Below, piece after piece: positions 1 through 5,371 of a stretch of DNA of 5,371 nt. The stretch comes from Planctomycetes bacterium UBA1135 (GTDB taxonomy: Bacteria > Planctomycetota > UBA1135). The translations under genes were made by a program, and so were the position numbers. The stretch covers positions 2,990 to 8,360 of the forward strand of contig DCAK01000051.1 of the NCBI GenBank assembly GCA_002311925.1, given 5' to 3'. Below the pieces are notes generated by a model. It saw only the letters and a program-made list of their open reading frames with translations, was not told the DNA's origin and searched no databases. Position 1 is the first letter of the stretch. Every line of letters starts with the position of its first letter.

Positions 1-1017
1 ACCGACCAAGCGTACCAGGGGGCGGCGGGCCGCCATCCGGTCGAACAGGTCCATCGCCGGGCCCACCAATTCCAGGTCGTGGTCGGTGGGTTGGGCCAGG
101 GTGGCGTCGCGCGTGACGGTGCTGAAGTCGGCCCAGCGGATCTTCACCGAAACCTTCCCGGCCAGGAGGCCCTTCTTCCGCAAGCGACGGGCGGCCTTGT
201 CGAGAAGGCGACGCAGGCGGGCCTTGAGCAGGCGCGGATCGTCGATGTCTTCCGGGAAGGTTTCCTCATGGCCGATGGAACGGCGTGTGGGAGCCTCGCC
301 GGGCGGCCGCACCGGGGTGCTGTCCTCCCCGCGGGCGCGGGCCCGCATGGAGGGACCTGAATTCCCGAAGACGGCTTCCAGAAACCATGTTTCGGTGGCC
401 GCCAACACGCCCAACCGGGGGATGCTCAATTCCTGGAGCCGTCGGTCGGTGACCGGCCCCACTCCGGGCAGGGAACGCACCGGCAAGGGCGCCAGGAAGC
501 CCGCCGCGCAACCGAGGCGGACCTCGAACAGCCCTCGGGGTTTGGCGAAGGTCGAGGCCACCTTGCTGACCAGGCGGTTGTGGGCCACGCCCACCGTCAG
601 GTCGAGCCGCAGGCGGTCGCGGACCTCCTTGCGAATCCGTTCGGCCGTATCGACTGCGCCGCCGAACAGGATTCCGGTTCCCCCCAGGTCGAGCCAGGCT
701 TCATCCACCGACAGGGGCTCCACCACCGGGGAAAACCCGTCCAGCACGCCCCGCACCGCCTTGGATGCCCGGGCGTAGACCTCGTGCCGCCCGCGCACCC
801 GCACCAGGTCCGGGCACAGCCGCAGGGCCCGAGCCATGGCCATGCCCGAGCGGACTCCACGGGCCCGGGCCTCGTAGGAGGCGGAAGACACCACCCCGCG
901 GCTTTCCGGCGAGCCGCCCACCGCCACCGGGCGACCGTTCAGGCGGGGGTCCAGAACCCGCTCGACCGCCACGAAGAAGGAATCGAGATCGACGTGCAGA
1001 ATCGGCCTGGGGTCCAC
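1..1017 (-). CDS. dinB: DNA polymerase IV (DinB), Y-family translesion polymerase, 3' end cut by window edge
   Basis: Error-prone polymerase that copies past damaged template bases. 339 residues are visible with no stop; E. coli Pol IV has about 351, so only a short C-terminal piece, including any clamp-binding tail, should be missing. Visible landmarks: the N-terminal HVDLDSFFVAVE block (residues 8-19) with catalytic Asp10 and F15 at the steric-gate position; SVDEAWLDL (103-111) with the catalytic pair Asp105-Glu106; the AHNRLVSKVAS block (145-155); a helix-hairpin-helix LPGVGPVTDRRL near 183-194; and a little-finger domain starting near RRSIGHEETF (245-254) and running to RPLVRLVG at the window edge. 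Its length, and the lack of a long UmuC-like C-terminal region so far, favour DinB over UmuC. The GTG start at 1017 leaves the standard short N-terminus, and no alternative start lies before Asp10. It begins 4 bases after the stop of the UmuD-like gene, with only an AGGG too close to the GTG, so translational coupling is likely. Expected to be SOS-induced with lexA. Confidence 0.93.
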   Translation of the reverse strand, partial: MDPRPILHVDLDSFFVAVERVLDPRLNGRPVAVGGSPESRGVVSSASYEARARGVRSGMAMARALRLCPDLVRVRGRHEVYARASKAVRGVLDGFSPVVEPLSVDEAWLDLGGTGILFGGAVDTAERIRKEVRDRLRLDLTVGVAHNRLVSKVASTFAKPRGLFEVRLGCAAGFLAPLPVRSLPGVGPVTDRRLQELSIPRLGVLAATETWFLEAVFGNSGPSMRARARGEDSTPVRPPGEAPTRRSIGHEETFPEDIDDPRLLKARLRRLLDKAARRLRKKGLLAGKVSVKIRWADFSTVTRDATLAQPTDHDLELVGPAMDLFDRMAARRPLVRLVG

Positions 1018-1021
1018 GGCC

Positions 1022-1357
1022 CTAGAGCCGTCGCAGGCGGCCGACCACGACGCCGCGCACCAAGGGGTTGCCGCCCTCCTCCGGAGGTCCGGGGAATCCG
1101 GCCACCGCCCGCAGGGCGAAGTCGTCCCCCACCCGGGCAAGGGCCTGGGTGCGGGCCTTCCCCATCCACCACACCACCAGGTCGCCGGGCTCGGCGTCGG
1201 TGTCGGCCGAAACCGCCAGGCGGTCGCCCTCGTGCAAACCCTCTTCGGCGTCGGAGGCGTCGTGCACCTCGAGGAAGAAGGTGCCCTCGCCCCGTTCAAA
1301 ACCCGCGGTCGCGCCGTCGGCGACGACTTCCTCCAGCCAGGGGATTGCGATGGCCAT
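1022..1357 (-). CDS. Small UmuD-like / LexA C-terminal-domain protein with altered catalytic residues
   Basis: A 111-residue protein that is essentially one S24-peptidase fold (LexA/UmuD C-terminal domain) with no DNA-binding domain. Against the neighbouring LexA, residues 28-62 align without gaps: FLEVHDASDAEEGLHEGD matches FALRVQGDSMVEAGILDGD, and EPGDLVVW matches APGDIVVA. Both end similarly (GVVVGRLRR and GRVVGVLRM). Ser35 falls on the LexA catalytic serine, but the flanking GDSM has become DASD. The position of the catalytic Lys appears to be Arg75, and the Ala-Gly cleavage pair appears as Asp14-Gly15. About 11 residues are missing between that pair and the serine. Autocleavage therefore looks lost. 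It sits between lexA and dinB, as umuD precedes umuC, so a polymerase-accessory role is plausible but inferred. ATG 1357 lies 2 bases past the lexA stop. A GTG at 1369 (115 aa, overlapping lexA) is an alternative, but the only Shine-Dalgarno-like GAGGA is a single base from it. Confidence 0.75.
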   Translation of the reverse strand: MAIAIPWLEEVVADGATAGFERGEGTFFLEVHDASDAEEGLHEGDRLAVSADTDAEPGDLVVWWMGKARTQALARVGDDFALRAVAGFPGPPEEGGNPLVRGVVVGRLRRL

Positions 1358-1359
1358 GG

Positions 1360-2022
1360 TCAGTCCCACATCCTCAGCACGCCGACCACCCGGCCAGCCA
1401 GGGAAAGGGGTTCGCCCTCGCGGACGACGATGTCGGTGTGGGCGGCGTTGGCGGGGCGCAGAACCACCCGGCCCCGGCCGGGCAGCCAGCGCTTGACCGT
1501 GGCTTCGACCGTCTCGCCCTCGCCCACCATCGCCACCACGATGTCGCCGGGGGCGGCCTGGTCGCTCTTTTCGACCAGGACCAGGTCGCCGTCGAGGATG
1601 CCCGCCTCGACCATGGAATCTCCCTGCACCCGCAGGGCGAAATCGGCGCCGCTGCCCTCGGGAAGCGGCAGGGTTCCTTCCAAGTTTTCCACCGCCATCA
1701 GCGGCGCGCCCGCCGCCACCCGCCCGACCAGGGGCACCATGCGGACGCCGGCCCCGGTGGAGCCCGCATCGCGGGCCGCGGGTTCGAAGGCGATGGAACG
1801 CGAGCGGCGACCCAGCCGGACCCTGCCCTTGCGCTCGAGGGCGCGCAGGTGGAAATCAGCCGTCTGCGGACTGACCCCCAGGCGGCGTCCCAGTTCGGCC
1901 CGGGTGGGCGGTAGACCCCTTTCCGCCGCGAAGGCCCGCACCGCGTCCAGCGCCTGCCGCTGGCGAGGACTCAACGCCGCCCGCCCTGCGCTACCACTCG
2001 ACCGGGCTTCCTGGGCCTTCAT
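1360..2022 (-). CDS. lexA: LexA, SOS-response repressor and self-cleaving S24 peptidase
   Basis: Repressor of the DNA-damage response; RecA filaments trigger its self-cleavage. The 220 residues contain a winged-helix DNA-binding domain (about 17-72; LSPRQRQALDAV, then LPPTRAELGRRLGVS, then candidate recognition helix SPQTADFHLRALERKG). The C-terminal S24 domain has the cleavage pair Ala104-Gly105 (VAAGAP), catalytic Ser136 in GDSM and Lys177 in ATVKRW. The spacings resemble E. coli LexA (A84-G85, S119, K156), so it should be catalytically intact. About 14 extra residues (Ser/Gly/Ala-rich) precede the usual LexA start. ATG 2022 was chosen because the MKA-type start is typical. The open frame extends to 2187, but that extension would translate the palindrome and an atypical low-GC stretch. 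No Shine-Dalgarno precedes the ATG. It is first in a three-gene run with the UmuD-like gene and dinB. The recognition helix differs from the E. coli SPNAAEEHLKALARKG, consistent with a different operator. Confidence 0.95.
   Translation of the reverse strand: MKAQEARSSGSAGRAALSPRQRQALDAVRAFAAERGLPPTRAELGRRLGVSPQTADFHLRALERKGRVRLGRRSRSIAFEPAARDAGSTGAGVRMVPLVGRVAAGAPLMAVENLEGTLPLPEGSGADFALRVQGDSMVEAGILDGDLVLVEKSDQAAPGDIVVAMVGEGETVEATVKRWLPGRGRVVLRPANAAHTDIVVREGEPLSLAGRVVGVLRMWD
1371..1375 (-). promoter_or_regulatory. Weak Shine-Dalgarno candidate for the UmuD-like gene
   Basis: GAGGA on the minus strand, inside the last codons of lexA. It is 13 bases from the ATG at 1357 (long) and 1 base from the GTG at 1369 (too short). 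Neither spacing is good. This is why I favour the ATG with stop-start coupling to lexA, while leaving the start open. Confidence 0.3.
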
Positions 2023-2029
2023 GCAACTA

Positions 2030-2053
2030 AGTATAGGATATATATCATATACT
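2030..2053. promoter_or_regulatory. Candidate LexA operator: 24-bp near-perfect palindrome
   Basis: The left half reads AGTATAGGATAT. The right half, as its reverse complement, reads AGTATATGATAT. The halves differ at one position only, so 11 of 12 base pairs match. The element lies 7 bases upstream of the lexA ATG, in an A+T-rich island within very G+C-rich DNA, and covers most of the candidate promoter. LexA proteins usually repress their own genes through palindromes at this position, so autoregulation is the natural reading. It is not a textbook CTG-N10-CAG or GAAC-N4-GTTC box, although its alternating TATATA core resembles the centre of the E. coli SOS box. Binding by this LexA is inferred. 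Confidence 0.72.
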
Positions 2054-2057
2054 ACAA
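2030..2057 (-). promoter_or_regulatory. Candidate sigma70-type promoter of the lexA operon
   Basis: On the minus strand there is a -35-like TTGTAG (2057-2052), a 16-base spacer, and a -10-like TATACT (2035-2030; 5 of 6 matches to TATAAT). Initiation 7-8 bases downstream would fall at 2023-2022, on or next to the lexA ATG, giving a leaderless or nearly leaderless mRNA. This agrees with the missing Shine-Dalgarno. The -35 box is weak (only TTG matches), and the A+T-rich stretch also offers TATGAT as an alternative -10, so the exact start is uncertain. The palindrome spans from the -10 to the edge of the -35, so a bound repressor would block polymerase. Confidence 0.5.
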
Positions 2058-2245
2058 GGGGCCCTGCGGAGACAGACTTTCCCCATGGGTGGCCCCTCCT
2101 CCAACTGCAAACAGGGATGAACCTGGAAGTTGAACCACATTGAAGGAGGCTCGTTTCAGAAGAAGATTCGGTCGAGTTTCCGTCCAATCCAGGGTGGGAT
2201 TGGGCGTTCCCGAAAAATCCATTTCCGTTTCAGCCCACCTCGCCC
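2058..2245 (-). other. Intergenic region between methyltransferase and lexA promoter, with one small hairpin
   Basis: I see no gene here. The reading frames that cross it are extensions or shadows of neighbours. It is less G+C-rich than the coding regions. It contains an inverted repeat with 7-bp arms, CCAATCC (2184-2190) and GGATTGG (2197-2203), around a 6-base loop. It lies about 43 bases past the methyltransferase stop. No T-run follows it on the minus strand, so I do not call an intrinsic terminator, although this gap is where transcript separation between the two gene groups would be expected. No second copy of the lexA palindrome is present. Confidence 0.5.
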
Positions 2246-3988
2246 TCAGCCGCCGCCGAGCAGGTAGTTGACTGAAACGCGGGCGCGGGCGCCTTCGGGG
2301 AATTCGGCCTGCCATGCGGCGGGGCCTTCGCGGAGGCCGGCCAGCCGGGCGGCGGCAAGGAGTTCGGGCCGCTCGACGGTGTACTGGTTGCTGAAGCCGT
2401 GGGTGAGGTCGTAGGCCAGGGTCGGGGTGCGGCCGGGATCCTCGGCCACCACCCCGGTGGCCAGGGTGTGAAGCTCGATGAAAAGCCAGCCGTAGCGGCG
2501 CACATAGGGTTCCCAGCGGCCCAGGAACTCGACCAGGTTCTGCTGCAGCACGCGGCCGGGCACCACGCCCCCCTCCCCGTCCACGAAGGCGCCGTCGGTG
2601 CCGCTTTCCGGCATGTCGACGGATTCCGGAGGGAGGTAACGGCGATTGTGGACCAGCATGGAATTGGTGTGGAGGGCGTCGGCTGCGGTAAGGGGTCGGG
2701 GGCCACCGGATCCAATGACCTCCAGGCCGAGCCGCTCGATTCCGGCGGCCAGTTCATCGGGATAGTTGATGTCAATGGCCTCGTCAATGATGGCGGCCTG
2801 GGGGATGGCGGCCGCGCGCAGGGTTTCGGCCGCTAGGGCCCTGGCCTGGCCGTTGAGGTCGGACCCCAGGAACCAGACCGGATTCCGCTCGAAATCCCAG
2901 TCCAAGCGGTCGCGAAGAACCTCGGCCATGTGAACCAGGAAGCTGCCGTCCCCGCAGCCAGTGTCGCACACCGCCCGCGGCGGGTCGGGCCGGGAAAACA
3001 GACCCTCGATGACCTCGTCCACCTTGCGGAAATAGAGCTCGTGGGCGCCGCCGCTGCCCCAGATGTTGAGGCGCCGGTCGACATGGGTTTCGGCCCCTTC
3101 GGCGGTCCTGGGAAAAAGTTTCCGGAAGGTGGTGTTGCCGAAGGTCATTGCGCCGGCCTGGCGAAGAAGCGGCAGGTAGGAAAGGGTGACCCCGTAGGCA
3201 GTGGCCACGAAGGCGGCGGCTCGCCCCATCCGGGTCAAGAGCGGGGCGTCGGGCCGCATCCAGCCAAGCGCCGCCAGCGCAGGGGGAACCTCCTCGGCCA
3301 GGCGACGGGCCGCTTCGTCCCCCTCCAAAGGCCCTTCATCCAGGTGGGGAAGGATGCGAATCTCGCGACCCGATCCTTCCCGGCGAACCAGGCCGTTCCG
3401 GGTAAGGGTCACCAGGAGAGGCCCGGCAATCAGGCCGTCGAAAAATTCCCCAAGGCGTTCCCGGGCGGCCGCCTCGTGGTCCCCTTCCGCCGGGGGAAGA
3501 CCCCAACCCTGCTCGCGGGCTTCCAGGAGCTCGGCAAAATCCGGGGCGGATTCTGGGGCCGATTCCCCACGCAGCAACCATCCTTCCATCTTTTCGGCCG
3601 CGGGAAGAAAGGCCTCCGCCATGGCCAGGGTTTCGCGGGCTCCCTCCAGAAGGCGACAGGCGGCGAGACCGCCAGCCGACATGCGCAAGTCCATCCCCGC
3701 ATCCAGGTCCCCGGGGGTGCGCGGAGCACTCCATCCTTCCAGCCACCCCTGCGAAGCGAGGGCCCGCAGGGCGACATGGAAGGGCCCGGGCCGGGCCCCA
3801 AGCTCGCGCCCCAGCGCGCAGGAGGAGGCCCCCCCCGCCAGGGCTTGGAGAACCCCGCGGCGGCGGAGCGCCGCCAGCACGGGCAGGAATGCAAGGCCGT
3901 CCTGGTGAGCGAAGAGGGCGCGGCGGACTGCCAACCTTTCCTCGCGGCTGGTCTCCTCGAACAGGAGGGGTGCTTCCTCTTCCGCCAC
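2246..3988 (-). CDS. Class I SAM-dependent methyltransferase with N-terminal tandem winged-helix-like region, substrate unknown
   Basis: About 580 residues, presumably cytoplasmic, with no signal peptide or clear membrane segment. The C-terminal half is a Rossmann methyltransferase: motif I VCDTGCGDGSF (340-350) for SAM binding, an acidic GSDLN (375-379) ending strand 2, then DALHTNSMLVHNRRY (437-451), GWLFIELHTL (500-509) and YDLTHGFSNQYTVE (526-539). The N-terminal half appears to hold two related helical/winged-helix-like segments. The first is about 23-111 (LFAHQDGLAFLPVLAALRRRG ... GWLEGW ... MSAGG); the second is about 181-262 (FFDGLIAGPLLVTLTRNGLV ... LGWMRP ... LTRMGRAAA). Such domains often mediate dimerisation in O- and C-methyltransferases. 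The pattern vaguely recalls polyketide-type C-methyltransferase domains, which I hold at low confidence. The start is uncertain. GTG 3988 is preferred because upstream codons (starts at GTG 4060 or TTG 4078, overlapping gshA) have clearly fewer G/C third bases and a low-complexity Gly/His/Pro sequence. No good Shine-Dalgarno is seen for any start. It lies directly downstream of gshA, probably co-transcribed. Confidence 0.85.
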   Translation of the reverse strand: MAEEEAPLLFEETSREERLAVRRALFAHQDGLAFLPVLAALRRRGVLQALAGGASSCALGRELGARPGPFHVALRALASQGWLEGWSAPRTPGDLDAGMDLRMSAGGLAACRLLEGARETLAMAEAFLPAAEKMEGWLLRGESAPESAPDFAELLEAREQGWGLPPAEGDHEAAARERLGEFFDGLIAGPLLVTLTRNGLVRREGSGREIRILPHLDEGPLEGDEAARRLAEEVPPALAALGWMRPDAPLLTRMGRAAAFVATAYGVTLSYLPLLRQAGAMTFGNTTFRKLFPRTAEGAETHVDRRLNIWGSGGAHELYFRKVDEVIEGLFSRPDPPRAVCDTGCGDGSFLVHMAEVLRDRLDWDFERNPVWFLGSDLNGQARALAAETLRAAAIPQAAIIDEAIDINYPDELAAGIERLGLEVIGSGGPRPLTAADALHTNSMLVHNRRYLPPESVDMPESGTDGAFVDGEGGVVPGRVLQQNLVEFLGRWEPYVRRYGWLFIELHTLATGVVAEDPGRTPTLAYDLTHGFSNQYTVERPELLAAARLAGLREGPAAWQAEFPEGARARVSVNYLLGGG

Positions 3989-4040
3989 GGAGGGCAAGGC
4001 TAGCGCCGCCGCATCACAAGGATGGGGGTGGTGCCCACCT

Positions 4041-5348
4041 TCAGGCGTAGGCCCGCCCACAGCGAGTCTCTGCGGCAATGGCCTGGAGCGTCGCGGGGAG
4101 ATCTTCTACGGCCTGCTCGGCCTGAATTTCGCCATTGGAACGGCCTCCGGCCAGGAGACCCCGGATGGGTTCCAGCCAGGATTCTTCGGCAGAATCCAGG
4201 CGGGCTAGTGCGACCAATTCCCGGGCGTGCTCCAGAAGGGTTCGGCCGTCGGGTCCGGGAGCGGCCAGGCCCTGGCGATGCCCCGCTTCCCAGGCGGCCA
4301 CGATTTCCGGGTGGCTCCACCCCCCCACCGCGGCTTCAACCGCGTCCAGGGCAGTGTCGTCGTAGAACCATCCCTTCACCAGGGCGCACAGGGCCAAGGC
4401 CATCGAGGGTGAAGCCGTGTCGGCGCAACGTAACTCGATCTGGGGGCGAAACCGGGCCTCGGGAAAGGGGGACGACAGGTGGAGGCTCCAATCCTCCTCG
4501 ATGGCGTCGCCCGCCTCGAAGTGTTGGCGGAAGGTGCGGCCCGCGGGGTCCACCCATTGGCCGCCCCTCTGAAGAAAGACCATGGGGACATCCAGCATCC
4601 AGTCCACATAGTCCTCGAATCCGGCGCCGGGCCGGACCAAGGCCTCGGGAATCCCACATCGCGCCGGGTCGGTCCGGGTCCAAACATGGCCCCGCCAGCT
4701 GGCGAACCCCGAGGGCTCCCCCGCACGGATGCCGGAATTGGCGTACATCGCGCAGACCACCGGCGCCAGGGCGAAGGTCAGCCGCAACTTGCGCATGGCA
4801 TCGGCCTCATCGGAATGGTCGAAATTGACCTGGATGCCGGCGGTGCAGCGCATCATCCAAAGGCCCAGGTCGGAAGCCTCGCGCAGGATCGGCTCGAGGT
4901 AGTCGTAGCGGCGCTTGGGAATCCGCTCGAGGTCGTCCGGCGAGGCCATGGGGTGGGCCCCAACGGCCAGGAATCGGGCCCCCGTCTCGTCCGCCAGGGC
5001 TCGCAGGTGGCCGCAGTATTCCCGGAGCTGGGTTTCGAGGGCCGCAAGGGACAGTTCCGGCCTTGAACCGAATTCAAGCTGGGCGCCGGGTTCCAGGGTG
5101 ACGGCGCGGCCGTCGGCGGCGTTCAGGCCAAGGACGCGGCCGCCCTCGGTCGCCGGGGTCCAGCCGGTCCGGTCGGCCAATTTCCCGAGGAGTTCTTCCA
5201 CCCCGCCCGGACCCGAATACTGGCGGGGCCGGCAATCGGCATCGGTCACGAACTGCTCGAATTCCAGGCCCAGCGCCCATTCCTTGCGCGGCCGATGCCC
5301 CGCGGCAAGGGCTTCGACGAGTTGCTCGCGGCGGGTCAGGGCTTCCAT
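4041..5348 (-). CDS. gshA: Glutamate-cysteine ligase (GCS2 / plant-alphaproteobacterial type)
   Basis: Joins L-glutamate and L-cysteine using ATP to make gamma-glutamylcysteine, the first and usually limiting step of glutathione synthesis, in the cytoplasm. At 435 residues it is close to the roughly 450 usual for this family. Matching blocks: the GLEFEQF metal/substrate motif (27-33; GTEHEKF in many relatives); YSGPGGVEELL (44-54); TLEPGAQLEFG (84-94); the PKRRYDYL block (144-151); GIQVNFDHSDEADAMRKLRL (171-190); YANS (202-205); GFASWRGHVWTRTDP (214-228); FEDYVDWMLDVPM (244-256); and IELRCADTASPSM (304-316). ATG 5348 gives the expected short lead (LTRREQLVEALAAGHRPRKEW) before the GLEFE motif. 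The frame stays open to the window edge, so a slightly longer start cannot be excluded, and no clear Shine-Dalgarno is seen. No gshB lies in the window. A methyltransferase follows on the same strand. EgtA-like or other gamma-glutamyl ligase activity is the main alternative. Confidence 0.93.
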   Translation of the reverse strand: MEALTRREQLVEALAAGHRPRKEWALGLEFEQFVTDADCRPRQYSGPGGVEELLGKLADRTGWTPATEGGRVLGLNAADGRAVTLEPGAQLEFGSRPELSLAALETQLREYCGHLRALADETGARFLAVGAHPMASPDDLERIPKRRYDYLEPILREASDLGLWMMRCTAGIQVNFDHSDEADAMRKLRLTFALAPVVCAMYANSGIRAGEPSGFASWRGHVWTRTDPARCGIPEALVRPGAGFEDYVDWMLDVPMVFLQRGGQWVDPAGRTFRQHFEAGDAIEEDWSLHLSSPFPEARFRPQIELRCADTASPSMALALCALVKGWFYDDTALDAVEAAVGGWSHPEIVAAWEAGHRQGLAAPGPDGRTLLEHARELVALARLDSAEESWLEPIRGLLAGGRSNGEIQAEQAVEDLPATLQAIAAETRCGRAYA

Positions 5349-5371
5349 CTGGATTGGCGGGGGCGCATGGG

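Noticed and set aside
580..1914. A long plus-strand open frame of 444 codons opposite dinB, the UmuD-like gene and lexA
   Set aside because: It is a Pro/Arg/Gly/His-rich antisense shadow of three well-supported minus-strand genes, as expected in G+C-rich DNA. No domain is recognisable.
2058..2096. Inverted repeat GGGGCC (2058-2063) and GGCCCC (2091-2096)
   Set aside because: Six-base G/C arms around a 27-base loop are expected by chance at this base composition, and there is no supporting context.
2023..2187. A 55-residue N-terminal extension of LexA from a TTG at 2187
   Set aside because: It would translate straight through the promoter and palindrome. Its composition is unlike the gene, and known LexA proteins start near the MKA at 2022.
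2930..4003. A plus-strand open frame of 357 codons opposite the methyltransferase
   Set aside because: It lies wholly antisense to the methyltransferase, whose SAM-binding motifs are clear. The plus-strand product is low-complexity Gly/Pro/Arg with no motif.
4022..4828. A plus-strand open frame of 268 codons opposite gshA
   Set aside because: Arg/Pro-rich shadow of the glutamate-cysteine ligase gene, which matches its family along its full length.
1..5371. CRISPR arrays, tRNA or rRNA genes, insertion sequences, attachment sites
   Set aside because: I saw no spaced direct repeats, clover-leaf pattern, transposase-like protein or terminal inverted repeats. Coding sequence accounts for nearly all of the window.

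Overview
The window is G+C-rich (roughly two thirds by eye) and every gene I can support reads on the minus strand. It comes from a bacterium that carries LexA, a DinB-type polymerase and a GCS2-type glutamate-cysteine ligase. A high-GC Gram-negative, probably proteobacterial, source is likely, but I cannot name a genus from sequence alone. In transcription order, from high to low coordinates, there are two gene groups separated by a 223-base intergenic gap.

Group 1 (5348 to 2246) holds a glutamate-cysteine ligase (gshA type, complete) followed closely by a large class I SAM-dependent methyltransferase. The methyltransferase has an unusual N-terminal half that looks like two successive winged-helix-like segments. 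I cannot assign its substrate. The close same-strand pairing suggests a shared transcript and possibly a thiol-related or gamma-glutamyl-related pathway, but that is inference.

The gap (2245 to 2023) ends in an A+T-rich island just before lexA. The island carries a 24-bp near-perfect palindrome (2030-2053, 11 of 12 base pairs) that lies almost on top of a candidate promoter. It is the best candidate for the LexA operator. The predicted transcription start falls at or next to the lexA ATG, so the lexA message may be leaderless.

Group 2 (2022 to beyond base 1) is a tightly packed SOS cassette. It runs lexA, then a small S24/UmuD-like protein, then a DinB-type Y-family DNA polymerase whose 3' end is cut by the window edge. 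The gaps are 2 and 4 bases. LexA has an intact Ala-Gly cleavage site and Ser-Lys dyad. The small protein aligns with the LexA C-terminal domain almost without gaps, keeps the serine position, but has Asp in place of the cleavage-site Ala and Arg in place of the catalytic Lys. It therefore looks like a non-cleaving, UmuD'-like partner or LexA-domain paralogue sitting where umuD sits before umuC. The cassette would let DNA damage derepress the repressor, the small protein and the translesion polymerase together. This arrangement, with its atypical operator, is the most interesting part of the window.
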